Below, piece by piece: positions 17,529-26,558 of a DNA stretch of 64,000 bases. Location of the stretch: IMG/VR virus record IMGVR_UViG_3300049215_000529, positions 140,191 to 204,190 of that record; one strand, written 5' to 3'. The position numbers were made by a program, and so were the translations under genes. The notes below the pieces were generated by a model that was given only the letters and a program-made list of their open reading frames with translations, ran no database searches and was not told the origin of the DNA. Position 1 is the stretch's first letter. Each line of letters opens with the position of its first letter. This stretch comes from a virus.

Positions 17529-18164
17529 TTATCCTACGGTCGGCTCCTGTAGCTCGATAATGGTACTATATCGAGTAATCAGGTGCCTTATTTCATCTCT
17601 TACTACAGTGATATTTGACAAATACATCGGAGGACAAATTTGCATCATCTGATCAAACAATGGAAAATACTTTTCCTTGGTTTCTTTAACTTGCTTTTTC
17701 TGGAATTCGGGAGTCGTTCCAGGAATCATTAAAGAACGTAGGTTGTCTAGGCGGTCGCAAGCCTTGAGGGCAAGTGCCTTCCAATTTTTACAGTTGTTTA
17801 GACGGTCAAGATATCCCTCTTTAGGGACCTTGCTCAGGACCTTGACTAAGGATACTACTTCGGTTCCAAAGCAATGCTCTAATAGTTCTGGCGACAGGTC
17901 CTGACAATCCTCGATAGAGTCGTGAAGTAAAGCTGCAATAATCATGTCTTTATCCATGATTTTCATTTCATCCATTAGGACAATGGCAACTCGGCGAACG
18001 TGCTCGAAATATCGAGTAGGTTTTCCGTCCGTAAGTTCTTTTCTAGTCTGGGCACGATGCCCGAATTTGGCTAGAGTATATGCGAGTTTGACGTCAAGCT
18101 GATCCGAAGGGCTAAAGTAAGGTCTAATTCTGGATTGAAACGTTTCTTTATTTTCGGTTGCCAT
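17529..18164 (-). CDS. SpoT/MESH1-like HD hydrolase
   Basis: 211 residues from MATENKE. Features of the (p)ppGpp hydrolase domain: [18 protein letters not shown] (first His), LLHDSIED (HD motif, about 83-90), the segment after it, and [11 protein letters not shown]. No synthetase or TGS/ACT domains follow, so it is a stand-alone small alarmone hydrolase candidate. It could lower ppGpp to keep host metabolism running or remove a defence signal. The substrate is inferred. Confidence 0.8.
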   Translation of the reverse strand: MATENKETFQSRIRPYFSPSDQLDVKLAYTLAKFGHRAQTRKELTDGKPTRYFEHVRRVAIVLMDEMKIMDKDMIIAALLHDSIEDCQDLSPELLEHCFGTEVVSLVKVLSKVPKEGYLDRLNNCKNWKALALKACDRLDNLRSLMIPGTTPEFQKKQVKETKEKYFPLFDQMMQICPPMYLSNITVVRDEIRHLITRYSTIIELQEPTVG

Positions 18165-18708
18165 ATAATTCAATTATCTCCTCAGCATATTTTAGTAAAT
18201 CTTCTATTCTTTTACCGCAGGGCTGTTTTGTGCTCCAAAGTTCAAGATTTTCTAGCCTGTTATCATCCCTGTTGCCATTTTTATGATGAACATTCTCACT
18301 TTTTAAAAGAGATCTGCCCAAATATTTTTCCATAACGTATCTGTGTTCAAGAATATATTTACCATCTCTATATACTTTTCGGTAACCACCAGATTTTATT
18401 GAGCCATCTCTACCAGATTTATCAAACCTTTTGGTTCCTCTTAAAGGAATATTGTGCTCTTTTAATACAATGTACAGCTGTTCAGAACAGATTTTGAACT
18501 TGTTTTTGATTTGATTTATAGTATTTTTCTTATCAAGATACAAATTAATCAATTTAGTTTTTTCACCTGGTTTCCACTGCCTTTGATTGTGAGCAATTCT
18601 AGTTGGCTTATCAGTAGTTCCGTGACGTTTCCAGCGCCTATAATGCAAATCACATAAATCTCGCGCTACAACTTTTTTATTACAATCTGGTATATTACAA
18701 AACCTCAT
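18148..18708 (-). CDS. HNH homing endonuclease (HNH_3 type)
   Basis: About 186 residues from the internal ATG MRFCN; a longer start at 18732 is also possible. An N-terminal Cys cluster (CNIPDCNKK...CDLHY), a helix-turn-helix-like segment, then the HNH core ([32 protein letters not shown]). Free-standing homing nuclease; its 3' end overlaps the SpoT-like gene start by 17 bases. Confidence 0.85.
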   Translation of the reverse strand: MRFCNIPDCNKKVVARDLCDLHYRRWKRHGTTDKPTRIAHNQRQWKPGEKTKLINLYLDKKNTINQIKNKFKICSEQLYIVLKEHNIPLRGTKRFDKSGRDGSIKSGGYRKVYRDGKYILEHRYVMEKYLGRSLLKSENVHHKNGNRDDNRLENLELWSTKQPCGKRIEDLLKYAEEIIELYGNRK

Positions 18709-18795
18709 ACAAGTATGGGGCAATATTACCATAATTACGGACTATAATCCAGTCTCCATCTCTAGCCTATTTTTAATATAACCACTGCGCGCCCT

Positions 18796-19131
18796 TTAAT
18801 CAAGCTCGGTGGAGGCATCGCAATCTTTTTCGTCCTGCCATATTTTTAAAGCATCAGCACGTGATATCTTAAAGTGTCTAAGAAGAGCCTCTAATAAAAT
18901 ATAGTCATTTGCCTCTTCTTTACGACAAATACAACAGCTATATCTTGTGTTATCGTAATCATCATCGTTCTCATCATTATTTTCGTCCTCACCCTCTTCT
19001 TCGTCTAAGGGTTGTGGGTCAGCACATTTGTTTGAACAAAATTGATTGGAACATTCTTCGCAGAAATAGTAGTTTCCACAATCAGGAAAGTTACGACTAC
19101 AATTTGCACATGTATAAAAATCAACACCCAT
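18796..19131 (-). CDS. zinc-binding acidic protein
   Basis: 111 residues. Cysteines CANC, CGNYYFCEEC and CSNKC, then a long acidic run (EEEGEDENNDENDDDY) and CCICRK. Possibly a RING- or MYND-like zinc fold, but not identifiable. Its ATG overlaps the TAA of the PheRS gene's neighbour region, so it is the next gene in the same run. Confidence 0.5.
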   Translation of the reverse strand: MGVDFYTCANCSRNFPDCGNYYFCEECSNQFCSNKCADPQPLDEEEGEDENNDENDDDYDNTRYSCCICRKEEANDYILLEALLRHFKISRADALKIWQDEKDCDASTELD

Positions 19132-20198
19132 TATCTCATCTCCACTTCTAGTTCTGAAACGAGCCTTTTTCTAATGGCTCTTTGTATTTTTTCTACTTCT
19201 GAGTTTTTTAGAGTTGTATCAATAGAACGATAAGTCACTCTGTAGCAATGCGAGGTTTTATCCTTCTTTTTAAACTGATCGATTAGTTCAATGGACTCAA
19301 TGTAGTTGAGCTTATCTTCTTCACGGGCAATGCTACAGAAGTCATTGTATGTGAATTTAGGGCTAAGATAGAATGACACATCCTTATAGCACATCTCATA
19401 CTTAGAATAGGGCTTGAATTTGGTAATCTTGCCAGCCTTGAATTGATCTAAGAAACGCGGGTCAGTGCTCCAGAATAGTCGAATATCAGGGATATCGAAC
19501 ATAACCATTGCCAATCGCTCTAACCCAAGACCAAATGCCCAGGCTTGAGTACCTGGTAAACCAAGGTCTTTCATGATATCGGGGTGAACGGTACCCGCGC
19601 CAAGGATTTCTAGGTCTTTAGTTGACCCATCTTCCATCTTGAACTTGACCTCTACTTCCAAAGAATCAACTGTAAAAGGGAAGTAGATGTTTTTGTGCTC
19701 TGAATCCTCTAAAAATCGGAAGACACACTTATCACCGAATAGGTGTTTTACCAGTCCTGTTAATCTTTTACGCAAATCCTTCTTAACATCAGTGCCAGGA
19801 TCTACGATGTAGAAGGCATCCATCTGATGGAAAGCTGGATAATGGGTCGCATCAATGGCGTCTTTTCGATATACATCACCACAGGTAATATATCGAAGTC
19901 TACTTTGACCACTGTTAGTATGACCAAGTGGATACAAATAGCAAGTCATGTGTGTTCTTAATACAGTCTTTTCATCTAAATAGAATGTATCAGATGGGCT
20001 TCTAGATGGGTGATCTTCGGGAACACGTAATCTATCGAAATTATATTCGATAGGTACATATGGATTGTCAATATCGATTTTGGCTAAATCCGAAAAGTAC
20101 TCAAATACCTTCTCTTTAACAATGGCAATCGGATGATTTGGCTCATTGTACAGATTCTTACCAATTTTTTCGATAATACTGCTAGGGATGTTATTCAT
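19131..20198 (-). CDS. monomeric (mitochondrial-type) phenylalanyl-tRNA synthetase
   Basis: 355 residues from MNNIPSS, whose ATG overlaps the previous TGA. Catalytic core motif 2 (RLRYITCGDVYRKDAIDATH, FHQMDAFY) and motif 3 (WAFGLGLERLAMVMFDIPD) are intact. A C-terminal ferredoxin-like anticodon-binding domain follows (about 255-355, with KTSHCYRVTYRS). Bacterial PheRS is an (alpha-beta)2 enzyme in which this domain belongs to the beta chain. Fusion to the alpha-like core is the layout of mitochondrial FARS2. It should charge tRNA-Phe; no phage tRNA-Phe is visible here. Confidence 0.93.
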   Translation of the reverse strand: MNNIPSSIIEKIGKNLYNEPNHPIAIVKEKVFEYFSDLAKIDIDNPYVPIEYNFDRLRVPEDHPSRSPSDTFYLDEKTVLRTHMTCYLYPLGHTNSGQSRLRYITCGDVYRKDAIDATHYPAFHQMDAFYIVDPGTDVKKDLRKRLTGLVKHLFGDKCVFRFLEDSEHKNIYFPFTVDSLEVEVKFKMEDGSTKDLEILGAGTVHPDIMKDLGLPGTQAWAFGLGLERLAMVMFDIPDIRLFWSTDPRFLDQFKAGKITKFKPYSKYEMCYKDVSFYLSPKFTYNDFCSIAREEDKLNYIESIELIDQFKKKDKTSHCYRVTYRSIDTTLKNSEVEKIQRAIRKRLVSELEVEMR

Positions 20199-20764
20199 AA
20201 CGTACTTTTGACTTTCCAGATTTCCTTTAGCCATTTGACTGTGCCGTCCGGTGTGGGATGAACTCCATCACCCAGTGGTATGTTCAAGCTCTCTGTATCA
20301 ATGTAAGCACAAGTTGGAGTGACTTTATTTTTTAATAAAGTGTTGATGACATGTTTTTCGCCATGTACGGCGGTTGGTCCCACCCAAATACACTTGAGGT
20401 GACGGGCGGTAACTTCGTTTAATATTCGCTGTACACTTGGTAACCATGGAAAATTGAAATTAACCGTTCCCAAAAAGATGATTACCACATCAGTTCTAGG
20501 AGATTGATTCAGTGCTTCTGTGAAATGACCATCATTCCAATAGGTAATTGGCGTACCACCCTTGTAATGAACTGTAATTGTCTCATTAGGCTGCCTGACG
20601 TCATTAAGTTTCCAGCTGGCATAGCCAGCAGTAGAATCTCCCACTATTGTAATGTTTTGATGTGGAGGAGCAACATCGGTTCCGGCATCTTCTTCTGATA
20701 AATTAGATGAAGAGGCTACTGATTGGCACCCCAAAATCAATGGTAAAAGATAGTACAGTCTCAT
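20195..20764 (-). CDS. SGNH-family hydrolase, lipoprotein
   Basis: 189 residues. Signal peptide with lipobox (LPLILGC). Catalytic Ser in ITIVGDSTAGY, a GTVNFNF block (block III-like Asn) and the C-terminal DGVHPT with catalytic Asp/His. SGNH enzymes are esterases or lipases acting on envelope polysaccharides or lipids. Probably displayed in the host envelope. Confidence 0.8.
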   Translation of the reverse strand: MRLYYLLPLILGCQSVASSSNLSEEDAGTDVAPPHQNITIVGDSTAGYASWKLNDVRQPNETITVHYKGGTPITYWNDGHFTEALNQSPRTDVVIIFLGTVNFNFPWLPSVQRILNEVTARHLKCIWVGPTAVHGEKHVINTLLKNKVTPTCAYIDTESLNIPLGDGVHPTPDGTVKWLKEIWKVKSTL

Positions 20765-21315
20765 TCTTCACCCTCATCTATTTCAACAGGCGGGAGTGGA
20801 TTACTTGAATGCCATTTCAAGGCACAAGTAATCTTTTGCCTAGATTGCCAACTTTCACGGCAACGACCATCTGTATAACCAGAAAGCTTATCCAAAGGAT
20901 TAATTCTTGGATTTAGACTTGTACACCAATTGAAGCTTCTTTCAACAAAGTTCAAAGCAAACCCTGCTGCATCTGATAAATTATTGCAAGTTTGAGCCTT
21001 GCTGGTATGTGTTTGCCATGGACCAAAGGCGATACCATTATCACCATTTCGTTTACAGGTAACAGCATTTTTCTCGTATCCAGTTTCAGTAGAGGCAATG
21101 GAGGCTAACAGTAAGGCAGTTTTTACCTTTCCATCATCTCCGCTAAACACAGGAGTACGAGATTCGTCTAGGGCGACCGTCGCCATAGCAAGCGCAATTT
21201 CACAATACCTTAGCAAAGTAGAATCTTCTTTTTCATAATACGAGTGTTCTTTGAGTGGCACCCATGAAACCATGGCTGTCAGCAAGTAACTCGCTAACAT
21301 AATAACTTTAATCAT
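20761..21315 (-). CDS. secreted lytic-transglycosylase-like protein
   Basis: 184 residues. N-terminal signal or anchor (VIMLASYLLTAMVSW). The middle (LLASIASTETGYEKNAV...GIAFGPWQTHTS) has the Glu and GPWQ pattern of SLT-type lysozyme folds. Cysteines may form disulfides. Probable peptidoglycan cleavage; moderate confidence. Four-base overlap with the SGNH gene. Confidence 0.6.
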   Translation of the reverse strand: MIKVIMLASYLLTAMVSWVPLKEHSYYEKEDSTLLRYCEIALAMATVALDESRTPVFSGDDGKVKTALLLASIASTETGYEKNAVTCKRNGDNGIAFGPWQTHTSKAQTCNNLSDAAGFALNFVERSFNWCTSLNPRINPLDKLSGYTDGRCRESWQSRQKITCALKWHSSNPLPPVEIDEGEE

Positions 21316-21324
21316 GACATGTCC

Positions 21325-22425
21325 TTATTTTCCTGTTCCCAGGAATTTTTTAATGGATGGCAAGATTTCATTTCGGTTGTTAATTTCACTTAAAATCACC
21401 TTATCCTTTTGAGAAGTCCCAAGAAAGGAGGATTCTAATACTTTGAGGAAATTACCAGTTCCCGAATTAACCTGACCATAACAAAATAAATTGGAGTTAG
21501 GGATGATTTTCGACTCTAATAAAGAGACCGCAACTGCATCATCTGAATCTCCCCAATTGTCTCCGTCACTAAAGTGGAATGGATATACATTATATTCAGC
21601 AAATGGATATTCATTTTCCATCATAGTGGCACAGAATTTATACGCAGAAGAAATACTAGTACCACCTGATTCAGAGATAGTGAAAAACTGCTCACGATCT
21701 ACTTCTGATGCTACTGTATCATGGATAATGAATCGGGATTCAATATCCTTGTACTGATATTTCAGCCATAGATCAATCCAAAATACTTCAGATTTAACTA
21801 TGTGCTTTTGTTCGGCTCCCATTGAACCAGATACATCCATCATATAGATAACGACAGTATTGATATTTGGTTCTTCAATAGGAATAGCGGCACGATATCT
21901 CCTATCAGCCTTGATAGGAAACATCCCAGGTTTTCCTGGTTCATAAGTGCCAGAAGCGATATTTCGCTTCAGCATCTCTTTGTAGGTTCTTTTGAAGTGT
22001 TTGAGTCCTTCAGAACCTACCGTTCTAATTCCAGTATATTTGTTTTTACTGGAGGCAATTTTACCTTTGCCCTTCTCATCAACATTTGGAAGAGATAGTT
22101 CTTCGCTCAAAAGTTGAGCTAGTTCATCGGCAGTAAATTCGGCTTGATAGCCATGCTGACCCTCATCATTACCAGCCTTACCTTTTCCTTGACCAGGCTT
22201 GCCTTGACCGTCAATTGGATCACCGTCTTCACCTTCTCCTTGACCTGTACCACCACCATGACTGTGGGTAAAATGGGGCAGGTCAATACTATCAATTGGA
22301 ATTGAAACGCGCTTATTTCCCTGCTGTCCGATTAACTGATCGGAGCTTACATATTTGCCAAGGTTGTGCTTTACCTTATTTCGAACGATGTTTTTAAAAC
22401 GACCAACATCCTGATCTATTTTCAT
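21325..22425 (-). CDS. DUF444 (YeaH/YhbH-like) von Willebrand A protein
   Basis: 366 residues. N-terminal basic part, a Gly/Asp-rich linker (HGGGTGQGEGEDG...), then a VWA-like domain with MIDAS motif DVSGSMG (about 197-203) and a GGTSISSAY segment. In bacteria YeaH works with the kinase YeaG (PrkA) and SpoVR in stress responses. Neither partner is visible nearby, but a kinase/VWA pair sits at 52716-54678. Confidence 0.85.
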   Translation of the reverse strand: MKIDQDVGRFKNIVRNKVKHNLGKYVSSDQLIGQQGNKRVSIPIDSIDLPHFTHSHGGGTGQGEGEDGDPIDGQGKPGQGKGKAGNDEGQHGYQAEFTADELAQLLSEELSLPNVDEKGKGKIASSKNKYTGIRTVGSEGLKHFKRTYKEMLKRNIASGTYEPGKPGMFPIKADRRYRAAIPIEEPNINTVVIYMMDVSGSMGAEQKHIVKSEVFWIDLWLKYQYKDIESRFIIHDTVASEVDREQFFTISESGGTSISSAYKFCATMMENEYPFAEYNVYPFHFSDGDNWGDSDDAVAVSLLESKIIPNSNLFCYGQVNSGTGNFLKVLESSFLGTSQKDKVILSEINNRNEILPSIKKFLGTGK

Positions 22426-23306
22426 TTTGGTGGAATCCTTGTAGCAAGTACAGTCGTTTCCAGATCTCCCACAGCTTTCACCATGTCATTAAATCTTTTG
22501 CTTACGTAGACATGCTTTTCAATATAGCTTCTATCCTGTGAAAAGATAGGGATTTCGTTATCTACTACCCACTCAGTACGCTCTGCATTGAATACTTCAC
22601 CAGTTTTGGGGTTAGTGCCCTGTTTCATCACTTTGGTCTTGACAATACAGCGACCACGTTTTTGAGAGGTTGGACAGTCATTCCAGTTGATACCCTTTTG
22701 GAAACATAGTTCTTGTAGCTCAGAATTACCTTTACCCTCTAATTGTTTGTGAGAGTATAGAGTACAAGCTAGCATTTGAACTGAGTTTCGGGTGGCATCC
22801 TGTTGGCGCCATAGAAAATAGTTCACCACTTCTTCTTTCGGAACAATGAAGGCGCGGCTATCGAAATAAGCTGGTCTGTTGAAATCACACTCACTCATAG
22901 GATCGGCACCAGCATCAACTTCAGCGGAAGTTTTGGGCGCCCAAATTTGCCAAGAGTTCATTGTAAACGTAACCGATGCCATTGATGCAGAAATACTAAC
23001 CATCTTCTGTAGGTTATTATCAAACCATGATTGGGTGTCAACGTCTGTATAATTGTTTAGCAGCAATGAAATCTCATCAGATTGCACATAGGCAATTTGA
23101 CAGCCTTGAACATGCTCGCAAAGATACTTTGCGGTTTCGTTCATACAATCGATCAAACCTTGATCTAGAGGTCGCTTACAGCCCTTGGTGTAAGTATGAA
23201 ATGCTTTGCCGTCAATACGAAGAATAACGGGCATTCTAATGGGCAAATGTGTCCTATAAGCATCCTCATAGGATTTCATTCTGTCGCCTAGATTATCATT
23301 GCTCAT
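22422..23306 (-). CDS. Thg1-like 3'-5' nucleotide polymerase (tRNA-His guanylyltransferase family)
   Basis: 294 residues, full length for the family. LRIDGKAFHTYTKG (about 28-41, first catalytic Asp), AYVQSDEISLLL (second metal Asp), and YFDSRAF are typical. Thg1-like proteins add nucleotides in the 3'-5' direction and in bacteria repair 5'-damaged tRNAs. This would fit phage repair of tRNAs cut by host defence nucleases, together with the RNA ligase at 38309. Confidence 0.92.
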   Translation of the reverse strand: MSNDNLGDRMKSYEDAYRTHLPIRMPVILRIDGKAFHTYTKGCKRPLDQGLIDCMNETAKYLCEHVQGCQIAYVQSDEISLLLNNYTDVDTQSWFDNNLQKMVSISASMASVTFTMNSWQIWAPKTSAEVDAGADPMSECDFNRPAYFDSRAFIVPKEEVVNYFLWRQQDATRNSVQMLACTLYSHKQLEGKGNSELQELCFQKGINWNDCPTSQKRGRCIVKTKVMKQGTNPKTGEVFNAERTEWVVDNEIPIFSQDRSYIEKHVYVSKRFNDMVKAVGDLETTVLATRIPPK

Positions 23307-23310
23307 AATT

Positions 23311-23619
23311 TCACCACATCTTATCTATACGGGTTTTCATCTTGATACACAAATTGAACTTCTTGTTAAGTAGTACGCGTTCTTTTCTAATTCTTTTTAG
23401 ATACTTCACTCGTTGGCGAGCCTCTGTACCAGCGAAACCATATGTACTATGCGGAGGGTTTTCTTTAGCAAAAACTTGCTCATCCCTAATGGAATTATCT
23501 AATGTTTTTAAATCTTCTTGAAAAGAAAGAAGCAAATAATTTAGTATTTTTTCGTCCCCCAAACTATTAAGCATCTTGACAATTAACAAGTCTGTTTCTG
23601 CAGTTTTCTTATTTTTCAT
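23311..23619 (-). CDS. hypothetical helical protein (102 aa)
   Basis: Charged, mostly helical, with heptad-like Leu/Ile spacing (VKYLKRIRKERVLLNKKF). Starts at ATG overlapping the nuclease gene's stop. Not recognised. Confidence 0.5.
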   Translation of the reverse strand: MKNKKTAETDLLIVKMLNSLGDEKILNYLLLSFQEDLKTLDNSIRDEQVFAKENPPHSTYGFAGTEARQRVKYLKRIRKERVLLNKKFNLCIKMKTRIDKMW

Positions 23620-24191
23620 AGTGATTGCCTAGTTGAGTGTTCTTTGTGATGATCCCAATTTTGCTGATATGTTTCTGCAATTTTGGCATTAGTTAATTCG
23701 ATACTATTCTCTGCGTTGCTATGCTCGGCAGCATTGGTAAAGTTGAAAGATCCAGTGAAAACAGTCTTCTTGTCAATAATCATAATCTTGTTGTGAGCAA
23801 TAGCGTGCTTGTCATCAATGTAGGTAGTTATACCATGACCCACCAACATTGGCAAAACGCTTCCTTTGCCGGTCCTGTCGCTCTTATCAAGAATCACTTC
23901 GACATGCACACCTCGTTGATGGGCAGCCATCAAAGCTTGAGCAATTGGTACCGAAGTAAATGAATACGCTTGAACATAAACAGATTGTTGCGCTTTACCA
24001 AGTTCCTCCACTACATGAGTGGTGCAGCCACCATTGGGTGAGAAGTGAGCGTTCCACTGGATATCAGACGATTCTTGTACAGTGGTTGGGGCTGTGATAA
24101 CGGGATCACGTTTGATTGGTTTTTCATTGATATTGGGCATGTCATTACAGCCCACTAAAACAAATAGAATGACAAATAAAAGTTTATGCAT
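23616..24191 (-). CDS. phospholipase-D-family nuclease, lipoprotein
   Basis: 191 residues from MHKLLFV; lipobox LFVLVGC. One HKD motif (AHNKIMIID, with the following GSFNFTNAAE) as in bacterial Nuc-type PLD endonucleases that act as dimers. Anchored outside the cytoplasm, it might attack incoming rival DNA or phospholipid. The earlier in-frame starts lack signal-peptide character. Confidence 0.85.
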   Translation of the reverse strand: MHKLLFVILFVLVGCNDMPNINEKPIKRDPVITAPTTVQESSDIQWNAHFSPNGGCTTHVVEELGKAQQSVYVQAYSFTSVPIAQALMAAHQRGVHVEVILDKSDRTGKGSVLPMLVGHGITTYIDDKHAIAHNKIMIIDKKTVFTGSFNFTNAAEHSNAENSIELTNAKIAETYQQNWDHHKEHSTRQSL

Positions 24192-24831
24192 TGTAGTATT
24201 TATTGTAAAGTTCGATAAATGGTTTGTTTTCATTTTTAAGTTTGATATTGAATCCAGCAGGCACTCCAGTAGATAAATAAGCCTGACATTCATCCACGTA
24301 GACATGGGAAGTATATCCGATGCGTTTCAAGACTTTAAACATAGAGTTTCGAAAATTAGGCTTAAGTTCACTGACAAGAGTAGCCATTTCCTTTTTATAT
24401 TTCGGAATCAAATAAAACATACCATGAGCCACTTCATGCTTCATGGTAAATAGATTCTTTGTTTTATTGCCAGTAGAACCAATAAGGTAAAAATCGCCTC
24501 CAGCTTTTTGGCTGCAAGCGGCATGTACATCTAACATGACTTGATCATACTTGTTTTTATCTGGAATTCCCAAGCTATGAACCATGGTAATGACATTGCT
24601 TGGGACATTGAACCCCGCCCAATCTAGTGGATAAGTAAAAGAGCCATTGCCAAAAGTTTCAGAATACCACTCCATAAAATCTACCAAACTAAAAGCGTGA
24701 TTGCGAAATTTAGGATTGGGCGACTCATAATACTCTTGATATCGCAAGAAATGCATGGCGCATTGATATGGGTCTTTGAAATTCAGATGAAAAATCTTTG
24801 GCTTAACTTCTTTAACAGTAAAATGTCTCAT
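24184..24831 (-). CDS. putative zinc metallopeptidase (HEVAH)
   Basis: 215 residues. HEVAHGMFYLIP at about 136-147 gives the zinc motif, with a later ECQAYLS that could supply the third ligand. Not a family I can name. Overlaps the PLD-like gene by eight bases. Confidence 0.6.
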   Translation of the reverse strand: MRHFTVKEVKPKIFHLNFKDPYQCAMHFLRYQEYYESPNPKFRNHAFSLVDFMEWYSETFGNGSFTYPLDWAGFNVPSNVITMVHSLGIPDKNKYDQVMLDVHAACSQKAGGDFYLIGSTGNKTKNLFTMKHEVAHGMFYLIPKYKKEMATLVSELKPNFRNSMFKVLKRIGYTSHVYVDECQAYLSTGVPAGFNIKLKNENKPFIELYNKYYNA

Positions 24832-25280
24832 TTTAATACCTGTAGTTTTTTAATAACTTTGGGAACTTGGCTTTTCTTCATTGGCCAAAGTCCAATAACT
24901 GTTTCACTCATAGGAGCAATTTCAGTCAAACCAGCATCCACCACAAGAACAAACTTGTTTGGAAATTCAGCTTTGATCTTGTCCCATTCTTTATCATCAG
25001 CTTTTAAAACAACTTTACGAAAAGATTCATCAAGCCACGCTTTAAAAGACGTAACTAACGAAGGGTCATGCTCTGGCTCCCAACCACACAAATTGTTTGC
25101 TTCATTTTCCGAACGAAAAGTGTCGTACTTTAACTGAAGCATTTGGGAAGCATGCGCACACTGTGCTGCCGTTTTACCTATACCCATGCCTAATGACTCT
25201 CGTACGATTAGGTACATTACAATAGGGTCTTCTTGATTAGCTCGCTTTGCAGCTGCCTCTGATGAATCCAGTGGTTCCAT
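24828..25280 (-). CDS. peptidyl-tRNA hydrolase 2 (Pth2)
   Basis: 150 residues. YLIVRESLGMGIGKTAAQCAHAS (split signature; catalytic Lys/Gln/His region about 24-46) and the C-terminal VVDAGLTEIAPMSETVIGLWP identify the archaeal/eukaryotic Pth2 fold, unrelated to bacterial Pth. It frees tRNA from stalled peptidyl-tRNA. In infection it could recycle phage tRNAs. A weak TTGACT promoter lies just upstream. Confidence 0.92.
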   Translation of the reverse strand: MEPLDSSEAAAKRANQEDPIVMYLIVRESLGMGIGKTAAQCAHASQMLQLKYDTFRSENEANNLCGWEPEHDPSLVTSFKAWLDESFRKVVLKADDKEWDKIKAEFPNKFVLVVDAGLTEIAPMSETVIGLWPMKKSQVPKVIKKLQVLK

Positions 25281-25285
25281 ACAAA

Positions 25286-25314
25286 TATCTTAATCACTAA
25301 AATAAGGAAGTCAA
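25286..25314 (-). promoter_or_regulatory. possible sigma70-like promoter of pth2
   Basis: Minus strand TTGACT at 25309-25314; an AT-rich -10 candidate (AAGATA at 25286-25291) follows after 17 bases. The -10 match is weak. As with the other promoters, a GC-rich stretch precedes the -35 box. Confidence 0.4.
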
Positions 25315-25333
25315 GCCCCGCCAATCTGAAAAA

Positions 25334-26530
25334 TTAGGCGCCGTAATCAGTTTTCCAAGGAGGGAATCCGAGAACTACGAACAAATCCAGTTTGTTAGGA
25401 GTCGCATTGACTTGGGTTCGTGTAACTGAGCCGTAACTGACAGCAATCACATCGTCCAATTTGTATTTCAAAAGAGAATTGTTGGCAAAAACAATAGTAC
25501 TTCCATTGCCACCAAATAAGAATAATCGATCGTAAATAATCGCAAGTTGCGATTGAGAAACTTCTCCAGGAATAGATGTCTTTGTATCTATCCATGAAAA
25601 TGGATTAGACAATTGACATCTTAAGATTCTTGTTGGAGAAACATAACCATCAGTTGGAGTAAATAAAAATCCTTGATTACCTACTGTGGCAAACTGACCA
25701 TAAAAACATGGAAATGGTAAAAAGCTAGTAAAAGACCAAGTAGTTGGTGTATTAATCGGTGCTGAATAAATATTCTTGGTAGTAGTATTATTGGTCGTTA
25801 ATCCGCCAAATAATATCGCATATCCATCTACAATAGCTAGCTGTGAACCATATAAAGGATCTGGTAAAGTCTGTCCGGTATCACTCCACGATAGTGGGCT
25901 GCTAGTTGGGGCGCTTAGAATGGCTTTGCTTGGACCATATCCATCATAGCCGCCAAATAAATACATGTAACCATCAATAATGCCCAATTGGGAATGATGA
26001 AGATTTTTTGGCAGAATATAACCATCATTGGTCCAGTTTAATGGATTAGAGGTTGGAGCCGACAGAACTGCATTGGTTGGTGTTCCAAAGGTAGCATCTG
26101 TAGTTCCACCAAACAAATAGACAGAGTTGTTTACAATAGCTAATTGCGAGCCAGCAAGCGGTATTGGCAATTTAGCGCCAGTATCAGCCCAAACACCCGG
26201 ATTATTAACGGGGGCACGAAGAATCTTGGAACTGTTCTGTCCACCAAATAAATAGACATAACCATCAATAACAGCGGTTTGTGAATCACAGGTGTAGCAT
26301 GGAAGCACTCTTCTGGTAGTAGACCAGTCTTCTGCATTAGGTAAATTGAAATTAGCTACAACACTAGGATCAAGAATTTCATAAGCAGTAACATCCACTA
26401 ACGGACTAGGACCTGATTTATCGCCAGTATATAGCGCACCAGTGAAATCCGGCGTATCATTCACTACCCAAGTTCTATATTGTATTGGAGACGAATCAAC
26501 GTCTCTGCCAAGCATTTTGAAGCATACCAT
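25334..26530 (-). CDS. kelch-repeat beta-propeller protein
   Basis: 398 residues. Repeats of about 50-55 residues carry SQLAIVDGYAILFGG-type motifs and YLFGG, with Trp between. This predicts a kelch beta-propeller. In phages such proteins can be virion or adhesion parts; here this is inference. A related but distinct propeller is at 45833-46783. Confidence 0.75.
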   Translation of the reverse strand: MVCFKMLGRDVDSSPIQYRTWVVNDTPDFTGALYTGDKSGPSPLVDVTAYEILDPSVVANFNLPNAEDWSTTRRVLPCYTCDSQTAVIDGYVYLFGGQNSSKILRAPVNNPGVWADTGAKLPIPLAGSQLAIVNNSVYLFGGTTDATFGTPTNAVLSAPTSNPLNWTNDGYILPKNLHHSQLGIIDGYMYLFGGYDGYGPSKAILSAPTSSPLSWSDTGQTLPDPLYGSQLAIVDGYAILFGGLTTNNTTTKNIYSAPINTPTTWSFTSFLPFPCFYGQFATVGNQGFLFTPTDGYVSPTRILRCQLSNPFSWIDTKTSIPGEVSQSQLAIIYDRLFLFGGNGSTIVFANNSLLKYKLDDVIAVSYGSVTRTQVNATPNKLDLFVVLGFPPWKTDYGA

Positions 26531-26558
26531 ATCAACATAATGCTACATTATGACGATA

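Noticed and set aside
19131-25280. Eukaryotic giant virus origin
   Set aside because: PheRS, Pth2, Thg1 and PARP are eukaryote-like, but Shine-Dalgarno sites, sigma70-like promoters, lipoboxes, encoded CCA, GroES and EF-Ts point to a phage.
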